A stretch of 64,000 nt of DNA from Paraburkholderia phenazinium (GCF_900142845.1 NZ_FSRU01000002.1:2418001-2482000); one strand, 5' to 3'. Positions 19,712 through 28,577 are shown, counted from the stretch's first letter. The notes: generated from the sequence alone by a model not told the origin. Translations and numbers: made by a program.

Positions 19712-19904
19712 GTTGTCTCCTTGGGGTGCGAAGGGTCAATTACGGAGGGTCGGAGGCGGAGGGCCTGCTGCGGATGCCCGATAGCCAGTTATCTGCCCAG
19801 TTTAGCTGCTCGCGAATTGTCAAATCGGCCCCCAGGCAAAAGCCCGCTATAACGCAGCGCGCCGATGTCATAGAATTGCCGCTTGCCCTTCTTGCGTCTG
19901 CCCC

Positions 19905-20651
19905 ATGAACTCTGCCTCGGAAGACCGCTGGCGCGACCTGCGCCCGGACCCGGAAAACGATACGCCGCTTTATCTGCAACTCGCTCGCAAGCTCGGCAAC
20001 GCGATTCATGAAAACCGCTGGAACGCAGGCGAGGCGCTACCCTCCGAACGTGTGCTGTCGGACGCGCTCGGCGTCTCGCGGATCACCGCGCGCAAGGCGA
20101 TTGCCCTGCTCGTCGAACAGGGTTTGATCCGCCGTACCCAGGGGGCGGGCAGCTTTATCACGCCGCGCTATGAAGACCCGCTCTCGCGTCTGTCGAGCTT
20201 CAGCGAAATGCTGCGGCGGCGCGGTTTCAGTCCGAGCTCCGAATGGATCTCGCGCGAGATCGTGCCGGCCAATCGCGATGAAGTGATTCAACTCGGCCTG
20301 TCGCCGGCGGCCGCGGTGACGCGCCTGCGGCGTCTGCGGCTGGCCGACGGCATCGTGATGGCGGTGGAAAACTCGACCTTCCCGGCCGCGGTGATTCCCG
20401 ATCCGCAGGCGATCGGCGATTCGCTGTACAGCTACCTCGAGCAACGTGGCCTCGGCATCGTGCGCGCGCTGCAGCATTTCCGCGCGGTCAACGCGAGCGA
20501 CGAGATTGCGCAGCAGATGAGCATTGCACCGAACGAAGCGCTGCTGCTGATCACGCGGGTCGGCTACACCGCGGACCAGCGCGCGATCGAATTGACCGAC
20601 ACGTATTGCCGCAACGATTACTACGATTTCGTCGCGGAGCTGCGCAAGTAG
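19905..20651 (+). CDS. GntR-family regulator with UTRA domain
   Basis: Transcription regulator of 248 residues. The winged helix-turn-helix spans about residues 20-90 (PLYLQLARKLG, then LPSERVLSDALGVSRITARKAIALL and the wing QGAGSFI). The UTRA ligand-binding domain runs from about 105 to the end, with a typical YRNDYYDF-like C-terminus. UTRA members sense amino sugars, histidine intermediates or other small molecules. No obvious target operon adjoins it: the next gene is the oppositely oriented CoA-transferase, and upstream is the divergent aldo/keto reductase. The ligand is unknown. Confidence 0.85.
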   Translation: MNSASEDRWRDLRPDPENDTPLYLQLARKLGNAIHENRWNAGEALPSERVLSDALGVSRITARKAIALLVEQGLIRRTQGAGSFITPRYEDPLSRLSSFSEMLRRRGFSPSSEWISREIVPANRDEVIQLGLSPAAAVTRLRRLRLADGIVMAVENSTFPAAVIPDPQAIGDSLYSYLEQRGLGIVRALQHFRAVNASDEIAQQMSIAPNEALLLITRVGYTADQRAIELTDTYCRNDYYDFVAELRK

Positions 20652-20758
20652 TTCGCAGGGCGAGCCGCGCAGGTTCGCGCAAGCGCAGTCGGGGCACGGC
20701 GACTCGACGCGCTGCCGCGCTGCCCGGCGCGTGCTGCACGCCCGCCTGCCGTCCGCGC

Positions 20759-22159
20759 CTATTCCTGTTCCGCCCAGACGGCCGCGTCAGTGCCGATCGG
20801 CACGGGCGGCCTGCCGTAGAACGCCGGCGTCTCCGTCAGACGCTCAGCGGGCAAGGTCCCGCGAATCGTGCCGAACGGCGAATCGACGGTTTCCGTGCAG
20901 TCCTGCACATCCTCTGACGTGACCTCGGGCGAGCGCCAACCGTCCTCGATCTGTCCCATCGATTGCAGCCAGCGCCCCGTCTGCGCCAGCGACACGCGCA
21001 CATGCCAGCTACCGCCCTCCGTGGCGCGGCGCGCCAGCGCGACCATCGCGCCGAACGCCGCGAGGTAGCCGGTGGCGTGGTCGAGCGCCTGACACGGCAG
21101 ATGCTTCGGCTCGTCGCTATGCGCCGCGCGGCTCTCGGTCCACGCAATGCCGCTCGCGGACTGCACGAGGCTGTCGAAGCCCCGGCGCTGTGCCCACGGT
21201 CCTGTGTGCCCATACGCGGAAATCGACACGCACACGATCCCGGGACGCACCTGCGCCAGCGCCTCCGGCGCGAAGCCGCGCGCGGCGAGCGTGCCCGGCC
21301 GGTAGGCCTGCAGGAACACATCGGCATCGGCTGCCAGGCCACGCAACTGCTCGCGGCCCGCGGCGTCGCGCAGATCGAGCGTCGCCGAGCGCTTGCCGCG
21401 GCCGTTGTCGATCACGAGCGGCTCGATGTTCGGCAGGTGCGGACCATTGATCATCAGCACCTGCGCGCCATGCTGCGCAAGCGCACGTCCCGCCACCGGC
21501 CCCGCGATGATGCGCGACAGGTCGAGCACCCTTGCGCCGGCCAACGGCCGATCGACGCCGCCACGCCCGGCGGACTCAGGCGGCGCATCGCCGATCCGCA
21601 TGATTTCGAAGAGCGGCAGATTGGCGATGGCCTGGGCCTGCTCGTGCGCGGCCCATTCGCGCGGCGAGCGGATCAACGCGGCGCACAGGCCGGCGTCGGC
21701 GAGCGTCTGATCGAGCGCCGTGCCGTCCCAGCCGCGAATCGCCTCGGCGACCGCCGTGCGATCGTTGCTGCAACCCAGCACCTTCAGGATGCCCGCCAGA
21801 TGATGCGGAAAATTGGTGTGCAACTGAATCCAGCGGCCATCGCGTGTCGCGTAGAAGCCCATCACGGGATCGCGCAGCGCCGGCGGCGGCCCGCCGTTCA
21901 CGCGCAGATAGCGCTCGCTGCGAAACGCCGCCAGTGCGCGCCGCATATCGACCTCGACGCGTTGCCGGCAACCGGTACGCAGGCGGAAGCATTCGGCGGC
22001 GGCGAGACCCGTCGCGGCGATCGTCGCGCTGGCGAGCGTGCCGACGCGGTAGATCGAAGGCAGGCCGGGGTCTTCGCCCGTCAGCGAAACGGTGTCGAGC
22101 GCGGCGGTGTCGCAACCGGCCGCGGTCCAGAGATGATCGAGTGCGAGATGAGGTGTCAT
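20759..22159 (-). CDS. class III CoA-transferase (CaiB/BaiF family)
   Basis: CoA-transferase of 466 residues, which moves CoA between carboxylic acids. The family nucleophile is expected at Asp360 in ALDHATGYLAAFG, the D-x-x-x-G motif. The preceding block SAYGHTGPWAQRRGFDSLVQSASG is typical of the family. The first 200 residues look like a partial extra copy of the fold, so this belongs to the longer two-part relatives. The ATG at 22159 is chosen; a TTG at 22195 is possible. It is divergent from the HTH-citrate synthase gene across 127 bases with two palindromes (22223-22258), suggesting joint control. The substrates are unknown. Confidence 0.82.
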   Translation of the reverse strand: MTPHLALDHLWTAAGCDTAALDTVSLTGEDPGLPSIYRVGTLASATIAATGLAAAECFRLRTGCRQRVEVDMRRALAAFRSERYLRVNGGPPPALRDPVMGFYATRDGRWIQLHTNFPHHLAGILKVLGCSNDRTAVAEAIRGWDGTALDQTLADAGLCAALIRSPREWAAHEQAQAIANLPLFEIMRIGDAPPESAGRGGVDRPLAGARVLDLSRIIAGPVAGRALAQHGAQVLMINGPHLPNIEPLVIDNGRGKRSATLDLRDAAGREQLRGLAADADVFLQAYRPGTLAARGFAPEALAQVRPGIVCVSISAYGHTGPWAQRRGFDSLVQSASGIAWTESRAAHSDEPKHLPCQALDHATGYLAAFGAMVALARRATEGGSWHVRVSLAQTGRWLQSMGQIEDGWRSPEVTSEDVQDCTETVDSPFGTIRGTLPAERLTETPAFYGRPPVPIGTDAAVWAEQE

Positions 22160-22222
22160 GGCGAATCGTAGTGAAGGTGGAGAGAGGCCTGCCAAGCCAG
22201 TCTAGAATTTCACCCCGCTTCG

Positions 22223-22258
22223 ATCAATCTTGATTAAGATAATCAATATATATTGATT
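22223..22258. promoter_or_regulatory. paired palindromes, candidate operator of the divergon
   Basis: Two dyads with the same ATCAA / TTGAT half-sites lie in the 127 bases between the divergent CoA-transferase and HTH-citrate synthase genes. The first is ATCAA-TC-TTGAT (22223-22234). The second is a perfect 18-bp palindrome AATCAATATATATTGATT (22241-22258). Paired sites of this sort usually bind a dimeric regulator at a shared promoter. The HTH domain encoded next door is the obvious candidate, by inference. Confidence 0.6.
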
Positions 22259-22286
22259 TCTCCGGTTTTCTCGCCCGCTTATATCC

Positions 22287-23516
22287 ATGTCCACCCAGCT
22301 CACCGCAACCGAAGCCGCCGCCCTGCTCGGCATCAGCGTCCCGACGCTCTATGCCTATGTGAGCCGCGGCATGCTGCATTCGGCGCCGGATGCGCACGGC
22401 AAGCACCGGCTCTATGACGCGGCCGAAGTGCGGCGGCTCGCGCGCCGCAAGGCAGACGGCAAGCGCGCCGGCAAGGTGGCGCAGAAGGTGCTCGACTGGG
22501 GCGTACCGGTGCTCGAATCGTCCATCACGCTGATCGCCGACGGCCACCTGTTCTATCGCGGCCGCGACGCGGTGGAACTGGCGCGCACGGCCTCGCTCGA
22601 GGAAGTGGCGGCGCTGCTATGGGAATGCAGCCCGCGCCGCCTGAGCGAAGCAGCGCCGGCGTTGCTTGGCGCGGCACAGTGGTCCGCATGGCTCAAGCTG
22701 TGGAGCGACAGCACGCCGCTCGACCGCGCGCTGGTGCTGCTACCAGCCGCCGCGGCGCAAATGCCGCGTGTCTGGGCGCAAGGCCGAGATGCGCAACTCG
22801 ACACGGCGTGCGCGGTGATGCGTCTGCTGGCGGCGGCGCTGATCTCGGCGGCGCCGTCGAACGAGCCGATGCACCGGCAACTCGCCGCCGCCTGGGGTAT
22901 CCGCAACCGGCAGCAAATCGGCGTGTTGCGCGCGGCGTTGGTCGCCTGCGCGGATCATGAACTGAACGCCTCGACCTTCACGGTCCGCTGCATCACGTCG
23001 ACGGGGACCCATCTGTTCGGCGCAGTGGCGGGCGGTCTTGCGGCGTTATCGGGCCCGCGTCATGGCGGCGAGTCGATACGCGCCGCCGCCGTGCTCGACG
23101 AAGCCGCCCGCGCGCCCGATCTCGATCGCTTTCTGGCCACCCGTCTCAACCCCGGCGAGCATGGCATCTACGGCGCGGTGCTGTCCGGCTTCGGGCATCC
23201 GCTGTATCCGGACGGCGATCCGCGTGCGCGCGTGTTGCTGGATGTGCTGACGGAATGCGCGCCGGCGCGCTCGGCAATTGCCGAGGTCCATGCACTGGCC
23301 CGTGGAGTGCGCGAGACGACCGGTACGGAGCCGAATCTGGACTACGCGCTGGCGGCGATCGAACGCGTGCTGGGCTTGCCCGCCGGCGCCGCGTTCACCC
23401 TGTTCGCGGTCGGCCGGGTAGTGGGCTGGATCGCGCACGCCATGGAACAAAGCGCGGACGGCCGCTTGATCCGGCCGCGCGCGCGATACATTGGGGAGTA
23501 CGAAGCAGGCCGATGA
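22287..23516 (+). CDS. citrate synthase-family enzyme with N-terminal helix-turn-helix
   Basis: A 409-residue fusion. Residues about 5-50 are a MerR/excisionase-type helix-turn-helix (TATEAAALLGISVPTLYAYV, then GKHRLYDAAEVRRL). Residues about 65-409 are a citrate synthase domain with all catalytic elements: ADHELNAS (His224), GPRHGG (His259), GFGHPLYPDGDPRA (His304) and PNLDYAL (Asp352), plus the C-terminal RLIRPRARYIG. Such enzymes condense acetyl- or propionyl-CoA with oxaloacetate. The conserved site suggests that it still binds or converts CoA substrates, while the HTH suggests DNA binding. It is divergent from a CoA-transferase gene with palindromes between them. Confidence 0.85.
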   Translation: MSTQLTATEAAALLGISVPTLYAYVSRGMLHSAPDAHGKHRLYDAAEVRRLARRKADGKRAGKVAQKVLDWGVPVLESSITLIADGHLFYRGRDAVELARTASLEEVAALLWECSPRRLSEAAPALLGAAQWSAWLKLWSDSTPLDRALVLLPAAAAQMPRVWAQGRDAQLDTACAVMRLLAAALISAAPSNEPMHRQLAAAWGIRNRQQIGVLRAALVACADHELNASTFTVRCITSTGTHLFGAVAGGLAALSGPRHGGESIRAAAVLDEAARAPDLDRFLATRLNPGEHGIYGAVLSGFGHPLYPDGDPRARVLLDVLTECAPARSAIAEVHALARGVRETTGTEPNLDYALAAIERVLGLPAGAAFTLFAVGRVVGWIAHAMEQSADGRLIRPRARYIGEYEAGR

Positions 23517-23586
23517 GCAGAACGATGAGCAGGCCGGCTGACGGAGATACGCCGCAGCCTGGTTGCTCGTCCGACGCTCCCGCCCT

Positions 23587-23907
23587 TCAGATGGTCTGCA
23601 GCCAGCGCGGCATCAGACTCCGGACGGACTGCCACGCCCGTGTCGCAGCGGGGCGAATCTGCACGCCCTCCGAGCCGCTCGCAAACGCAAGGGCAAGCCT
23701 TGCACTGCCCGGACCCGCGCTGACCCACGCCTGCTCGCCGCGCTTCAGGTCGAAGGTCTCGCCCGCGGACAGCCAATAGTCGCGCAGATCGCCCTGCACC
23801 GTCAGCCAGACCTCGCCCGCCATCACCTGCAGCGTGAGCGCCTGCGTGACACGCCAGGCGGCTGCCGGCTCGCCATGATCGAGTTCGAAAGTACGGATTT
23901 CACGCAT
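23587..23907 (-). CDS. DUF2917 family protein
   Basis: Short protein of 106 residues, all beta-rich and cupin-like, resembling DUF2917. The conserved pattern is TLQVMAGEVWLTVQGDLRDYWLSAGETFDLKRGEQAWVSAG (read as two blocks, about 25-65). Function unknown. It starts at 23907 after an AAGGAG box and is divergent from the MocR-type regulator at 24093. The 185-base space between them carries nested inverted repeats (23973-24007), so control by that regulator is likely. Confidence 0.7.
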   Translation of the reverse strand: MREIRTFELDHGEPAAAWRVTQALTLQVMAGEVWLTVQGDLRDYWLSAGETFDLKRGEQAWVSAGPGSARLALAFASGSEGVQIRPAATRAWQSVRSLMPRWLQTI

Positions 23908-23972
23908 CGCATTGCTCCTTGAACGGCTTTTCTGGTTGACTTGATTATTGCCGTGCGATCATGGAAGTCCCA

Positions 23973-24007
23973 TGCACAGTTACGAACAGTTTCCACGAAA
24001 CTGTGCA
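23973..24007. promoter_or_regulatory. nested inverted repeats, candidate MocR operator
   Basis: An outer perfect repeat TGCACAGTT (23973-23981) / AACTGTGCA (23999-24007) encloses an inner perfect repeat ACAGTTTC (23986-23993) / GAAACTGT (23997-24004) with a three-base centre. A further ACAGTT lies at 24021-24026. All share the ACAGTT half-site. They stand between the DUF2917 gene and the divergent MocR regulator, which is the standard place for a MocR binding region. Confidence 0.6.
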
Positions 24008-24092
24008 GTTGAAAAACCTGACAGTTGACCGCAGCCGGATCCATCCGCAGGATCCAAAGGCACGGTTCACAGGCGTTTAGGCGCGCGACCTC

Positions 24093-25505
24093 ATGAAACT
24101 CGAAATCGAACTCAACCGCGACAGCGGCGTCCCGTTGACCGAGCAGATCGTCACCGGCGTCACCGCGTGGATCCGCTCGCGCGCCGCCCACCCGGGCGCG
24201 AGGCTGCCGTCGATCCGTCAGTTCTCCGCCGACTACGGCGTGAGCCGCTTCCCGGTGATCGAGGCATACGACCGGCTGGTTTCGCTCGGCTACCTCGATT
24301 CGCGCCACGGCTCGGGGTTTTTCGTCGCGGAGCGGCACCGCAGCCTGAGCGGCGCGCAAGGCATTTCGGACCCGCGCCGGGCCGAAGAAGAAGCGGTCCA
24401 CATCCTGCAGCAGTTCAACCACCCCGGCGAGACGCTCAAGCTCGGCAGCGGCTTTATCCCCGAAGCATGGCGCGACATGGACGGCCTCGGCCATGCGATC
24501 CGCCACGTCTCGCGGGTGGACCCCGCGAGCCTCGTCGACTACACGACGCCGTTCGGCAACCCGACGCTGCGCGAGCATCTGCAAAGCCGCCTCGGGCAAC
24601 TCGGCATCGCGGCCGACGCCTCGCAGATCCTCATCACCAATGGCGCGAGCCAGGGGCTCGACCTGCTGATGCGCTACATGCTGAAAGCCGGCGACACGAT
24701 GTTTGTCGAAGATCCCGGCTACTACAACCTGTTCGGTCTGCTAAAGCTGCACGGCGTAAAGCTGGTGGGCATTCCCCGCACCCGCAACGGCCCGGATCTC
24801 GAGGTGCTGCAAGCGCAGTTGCGCCTGCACCGGCCAAAGGCGTTCTTCATCAACACGCTGTTTCACAACCCGACCGGCACGATCGTCTCGCCGCCCGTCG
24901 CGTTCCGGCTGCTGCAACTCGCCCGCGAATACAACTTCAAGATCATCGAAGACGACATCTATGCGGACTTCCAGACCGAGCTCACCGATCGCCTCGCGAC
25001 GCTCGATCAGCTCGAGCACGTGATCTATGTGGGCGGCTTGTCGAAGACGCTGTCGTCGTCGCTGCGAATCGGCGTGGTGGTCGCCGACCACGCGACCATC
25101 AAGGATCTCGCCGACATCAAGATGCTGACGAGCATCGGCGGTTCGCGCTTTGCAGAAGCCGTCGCCGTGGCGATGCTCGAGCGCGGCACCTACCGCAAGT
25201 ACCTCGAACGGCTCCGCCGGCGCATGCGCGATGCGCTCGGCGCGACCGTCCAGGCACTCGAAGCAAGCGGCTGGGAGGTGTTCGAAACGCCGCTCGGCGG
25301 CAAGTTCGTGTGGGCGCGCGTGCCGCATGTCGAGGACTCCACACGGCTGGTCGAATGCGGCGCGCCGCTCGGCGTCACCGTCGCGCCGGGCAGCTATTTC
25401 CGGCCAAACGCCGAGGTAAGCCCGTGGATCCGCATCAACGCCGCGTATGCCGGCGATCCGCGAGCGCAGGCCTTCTTCGAGGCGGCGGCAAAGCTCACCC
25501 CGTAA
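24093..25505 (+). CDS. MocR-type regulator (GntR HTH + aminotransferase-like domain)
   Basis: A 470-residue protein. The N-terminal winged HTH is about residues 1-75 (PLTEQIVTGV, LPSIRQFSADYGVSRFPVIEAYDRL, RHGSGFFV). The rest is a fold-type I PLP-dependent aminotransferase domain with NGASQGLDLLMRYML, NPTGTIVSPPV, IIEDDIYADF (PLP-binding Asp) and GGLSKTLSSSLRIG (PLP Lys in SK). MocR proteins use PLP or its adducts to control nearby genes, such as those for vitamin B6, GABA or taurine. The DUF2917 gene is divergent from it. No transporter or catabolic operon is adjacent except the MFS gene 79 bases downstream. Confidence 0.88.
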   Translation: MKLEIELNRDSGVPLTEQIVTGVTAWIRSRAAHPGARLPSIRQFSADYGVSRFPVIEAYDRLVSLGYLDSRHGSGFFVAERHRSLSGAQGISDPRRAEEEAVHILQQFNHPGETLKLGSGFIPEAWRDMDGLGHAIRHVSRVDPASLVDYTTPFGNPTLREHLQSRLGQLGIAADASQILITNGASQGLDLLMRYMLKAGDTMFVEDPGYYNLFGLLKLHGVKLVGIPRTRNGPDLEVLQAQLRLHRPKAFFINTLFHNPTGTIVSPPVAFRLLQLAREYNFKIIEDDIYADFQTELTDRLATLDQLEHVIYVGGLSKTLSSSLRIGVVVADHATIKDLADIKMLTSIGGSRFAEAVAVAMLERGTYRKYLERLRRRMRDALGATVQALEASGWEVFETPLGGKFVWARVPHVEDSTRLVECGAPLGVTVAPGSYFRPNAEVSPWIRINAAYAGDPRAQAFFEAAAKLTP

Positions 25506-25584
25506 ACCACACTGCACGGGCACGCGGATTTCCCTAAAATGGGCACTCCTCAGCCCGTCCGGTACGCGTGAGCAGCCGCCCTCC

Positions 25585-27045
25585 ATGTCCAATCCGCCGA
25601 ACGCCGCCGTCACACCCGCCTCCCCCGCCGCTCAGCCCACCGCACGCTCACTCACCGTGATGCTGTGGATCGTGGCCACCGGTTTCTTCATGCAGACGCT
25701 CGACTCCACCATCGTCAATACAGCGCTGCCGGCGATGGCGACGAGTCTCGGCGAACTGCCGTTGCGCATGCAATCGGTGGTGATCGCCTACTCGCTGACG
25801 ATGGCGGTGATGATCCCGGTGTCCGGCTGGCTCGCGGACAAACTCGGCACGCGCAAGGTGTTCTTCAGCGCGATCCTGGTGTTCACCATCGGCTCGCTGC
25901 TGTGCGCCAACTCGCACACGCTGACACAACTGGTGCTTTACCGCATCATGCAGGGCGTGGGCGGTGCGATGCTGCTGCCGGTGGGGCGCCTCGCCGTGCT
26001 GCGGACCTTCCCCGCCGAACGCTATCTGCCGGCTCTCGCCTTCGTCGCCATTCCTGGCCTGATCGGACCGCTGATTGGCCCGACGCTCGGCGGCTGGCTC
26101 GTCAAGATCGCCTCGTGGCACTGGATCTTTTTGATCAATGTGCCGGTGGGCATCGTCGGCTGCATTGCGACCTTCATCTTCATGCAGGACAGCCGCAACC
26201 CCGATACCGCCAGGTTCGACATCAAGGGCTATGTGCTGCTGGTGGTGGGCATGGTGGCGATCTCGTTCGCGCTCGACGGCCGCACCGAACTCGGCATCCA
26301 GCAAGCCACCGTGCTCGTGCTACTGATCCTGAGCCTCGCCTGCTTCGTCGCCTACGGACTGCATGCGGTGCGCGAGCCACATCCGCTGTTCCCGCTCGAT
26401 CTGTTCAAGATCAATACGTTCAGCGTCGGTCTGCTAGGCAACCTGTTCGCGCGGATCGGCAGCGGCGCGATGCCGTATCTGATTCCCTTGCTGCTGCAGG
26501 TGAGCCTCGGCTACAGCGCCTTCGAAGCCGGCCTGATGATGCTGCCGGTGGCCGCGGCCGGCATGAGCTCCAAACGTCTTGCGACGCGGCTGATCACAAA
26601 ATACGGCTATCGCAGCGTGCTGGTGACCAACACCGTGCTGGTCGGCCTCGCCATGGCGAGCTTCTCGCTGACGAGCGCCAGCCAGCCGCTGTGGCTGCGG
26701 CTTGTGCAACTGGCGTTCTTCGGCGGTGTGAACTCGATGCAGTTCACCGCCATGAACACGCTCACGCTGAAGGATCTCGGCACCGGCGGCGCGAGCAGCG
26801 GCAATAGCCTGTTTTCACTGGTACAGATGCTCTCGATGAGCCTCGGCGTCACCGTCGCGGGCGCCTTGCTGACGACCTTCACCGGGCTGATCCACAAGGT
26901 GACGGAAGCCAATTCGTTGCCGGCCTTCCACGCGACGTTCCTGTGCGTCGGCATCATCACGTCCTGCTCGTCGTGGATCTTTGCGCAGCTATCGGCGGAC
27001 ATCCGCAGCACCGCGAAAAAGACCGATCCGTCCGAACGGAACTGA
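25585..27045 (+). CDS. MFS transporter, DHA2 (EmrB/QacA) type
   Basis: Drug:H+ antiporter-2 family member of 486 residues with about 14 predicted transmembrane helices. The motif C-like segment and LDSTIVNTALPAMA in the first helix are DHA2 hallmarks, as is the loop 2-3 motif GWLADKLGTRKVF. It should export hydrophobic compounds from the inner membrane by proton exchange; the substrate is unknown. It resembles MdtD-type single-component pumps because no MFP or outer-membrane partner is next to it. The start at 25585 is chosen because the longer frame from 25447 lies inside the previous gene. Confidence 0.85.
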   Translation: MSNPPNAAVTPASPAAQPTARSLTVMLWIVATGFFMQTLDSTIVNTALPAMATSLGELPLRMQSVVIAYSLTMAVMIPVSGWLADKLGTRKVFFSAILVFTIGSLLCANSHTLTQLVLYRIMQGVGGAMLLPVGRLAVLRTFPAERYLPALAFVAIPGLIGPLIGPTLGGWLVKIASWHWIFLINVPVGIVGCIATFIFMQDSRNPDTARFDIKGYVLLVVGMVAISFALDGRTELGIQQATVLVLLILSLACFVAYGLHAVREPHPLFPLDLFKINTFSVGLLGNLFARIGSGAMPYLIPLLLQVSLGYSAFEAGLMMLPVAAAGMSSKRLATRLITKYGYRSVLVTNTVLVGLAMASFSLTSASQPLWLRLVQLAFFGGVNSMQFTAMNTLTLKDLGTGGASSGNSLFSLVQMLSMSLGVTVAGALLTTFTGLIHKVTEANSLPAFHATFLCVGIITSCSSWIFAQLSADIRSTAKKTDPSERN

Positions 27046-27302
27046 GGCGTCAAGCGCGGCGCGAGTCGTCGCAGCAGATCTTCCGGCGCTCCTGCGCGGC
27101 AGTTCGCCCGACCCGCAACAGGGCGCGCGGCGCACCACGGCTGTGCGCCGCATAGCCGCAGCGCGCATACCGGCGCACAATGAGTGGTTGACAACGCGCG
27201 AAGCCTAATTCCGGCGTTTGCACGGTTCTTGCTCGCCTATCCTGTAAACTTGCCTCTTATGCGTGCCAGCTACGCCGCCACCCTTCACACGACTGACACA
27301 TC

Positions 27303-28577
27303 ATGAGCATGATCGAACTCGATCCTCCCGGCTTCCAGCCGCCGCGTCCCATGGCGGGCGACGAAGGCTCCCGGCGCACCGTCCTGTACGGCGGCTACAC
27401 GGTGTTCAGCGTGTTTCAGCCGGTGTTTTCCGTGTCGCACCGGCGCGCGATCGGTTATCACGCCTCGCTGCGCGCCCATGACGAACATGCGCTGCAGGTG
27501 CCGTCGCACGAAGTCTTCACCCAGGCCGCACGGCGCGGCGATCTGCTGGAACTCGGGCGGCTCGCCGAATCGCTGCATCTGGGCAATTTCAACGCGTTCG
27601 ACAGCCACGACGAATGGCTCTTCCTGAGCCTGCATCCTGCGGCACTGATGGACACCAGCTATGGCGACGCGCTGCTCGCCGGGCTGAAAGCGCTCGGTCT
27701 GCCGCCGCAACGCGTGGTGCTCGAGGTGTCGGAGCAGGCCGGTGGCGAGACGACGCGCTTTGCGGAGATCGTCGACGCGCTGCGTAAATCGGGCTTTCTG
27801 ATCGCGCTGGACGGGTTCGGCGCCAAGCATTCGAACATCGATCGGGTCTGGAATCTGCGGCCCGATATCGTCACGCTCGACCGCTGCATTCTGGCGCAGG
27901 CGAGCGAGCATTCGCATATCGAACGCGTGCTGCCGGGGCTCGTCTCGCTGCTGCACGAGTCCGGGCAACTGGTGCTGATGGGCGGCCTCTCGACCGAGCG
28001 CGACGCGCTGATCGCGCTCGAATGCAATGTGGATTTCGTGCAGGGGGCGTTTTTCGCGGGGCCGAGCGTGGAACCGGTGAAGCCGCAGGCGGCTGCGGGT
28101 CTGATGGATGCGTTGTCGGCCGCGCTGCGCGAGCGTGTGGCGGCGCGCGAACGGACCCAGGCTACGCGGCTCGCGCCGTATGCGAAGGCACTTGAGACGG
28201 CCAGTGCGCAACTGGTGGCCGGCGAATCGGTCGCTCATGCCACCGCGCCGTTGCTTTCGCTCGGCGAGACGGCTCGCTGCTTCGTGCTGGACGGCTCCGG
28301 CCGGCAGATCGGCGACAACGTGCTGCCGCCCGGACGCGCGTCGCAACGCGCCAAGCGGTTTCGCCCGCTGCTGCATTCGGAAGGCGCGAGCTGGGAGCGT
28401 CGGCCGTATTTCATCGGCGCGATGCGAACGCCAGGGCAGGTGCATCTGACGCCGCCCTATCTGTCGATCAACGAAGCACACCTTTGCGTGACGGCGTCGA
28501 TTGCCGCGCAGACACCGCACGGCATGCAGGTGCTATGCGTCGACATCAACTGGGAAGTCGCTGCACACCGTAACTGA
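27303..28577 (+). CDS. degenerate EAL-domain protein with C-terminal sensory-like domain
   Basis: A 424-residue protein. Residues about 35-262 are an EAL-like fold: FQPVFSVSHRRAIGYHASLR, EVSEQ, LDGFGAKHSN and FVQGAFFAGPS. Most catalytic residues for c-di-GMP hydrolysis are changed: the EAL Glu is His53, the second Asp of DDFG is Gly171, the Lys of KxD is Thr191, and the EGVE loop Glu is lost. It is therefore probably not a phosphodiesterase, though it might still bind a nucleotide or protein. Residues about 285-424 resemble the PAS/Cache-like domain seen after EAL in YkuI-type proteins. The 3' end overlaps the oppositely oriented sigma-factor gene by 45 bp. Confidence 0.75.
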   Translation: MSMIELDPPGFQPPRPMAGDEGSRRTVLYGGYTVFSVFQPVFSVSHRRAIGYHASLRAHDEHALQVPSHEVFTQAARRGDLLELGRLAESLHLGNFNAFDSHDEWLFLSLHPAALMDTSYGDALLAGLKALGLPPQRVVLEVSEQAGGETTRFAEIVDALRKSGFLIALDGFGAKHSNIDRVWNLRPDIVTLDRCILAQASEHSHIERVLPGLVSLLHESGQLVLMGGLSTERDALIALECNVDFVQGAFFAGPSVEPVKPQAAAGLMDALSAALRERVAARERTQATRLAPYAKALETASAQLVAGESVAHATAPLLSLGETARCFVLDGSGRQIGDNVLPPGRASQRAKRFRPLLHSEGASWERRPYFIGAMRTPGQVHLTPPYLSINEAHLCVTASIAAQTPHGMQVLCVDINWEVAAHRN

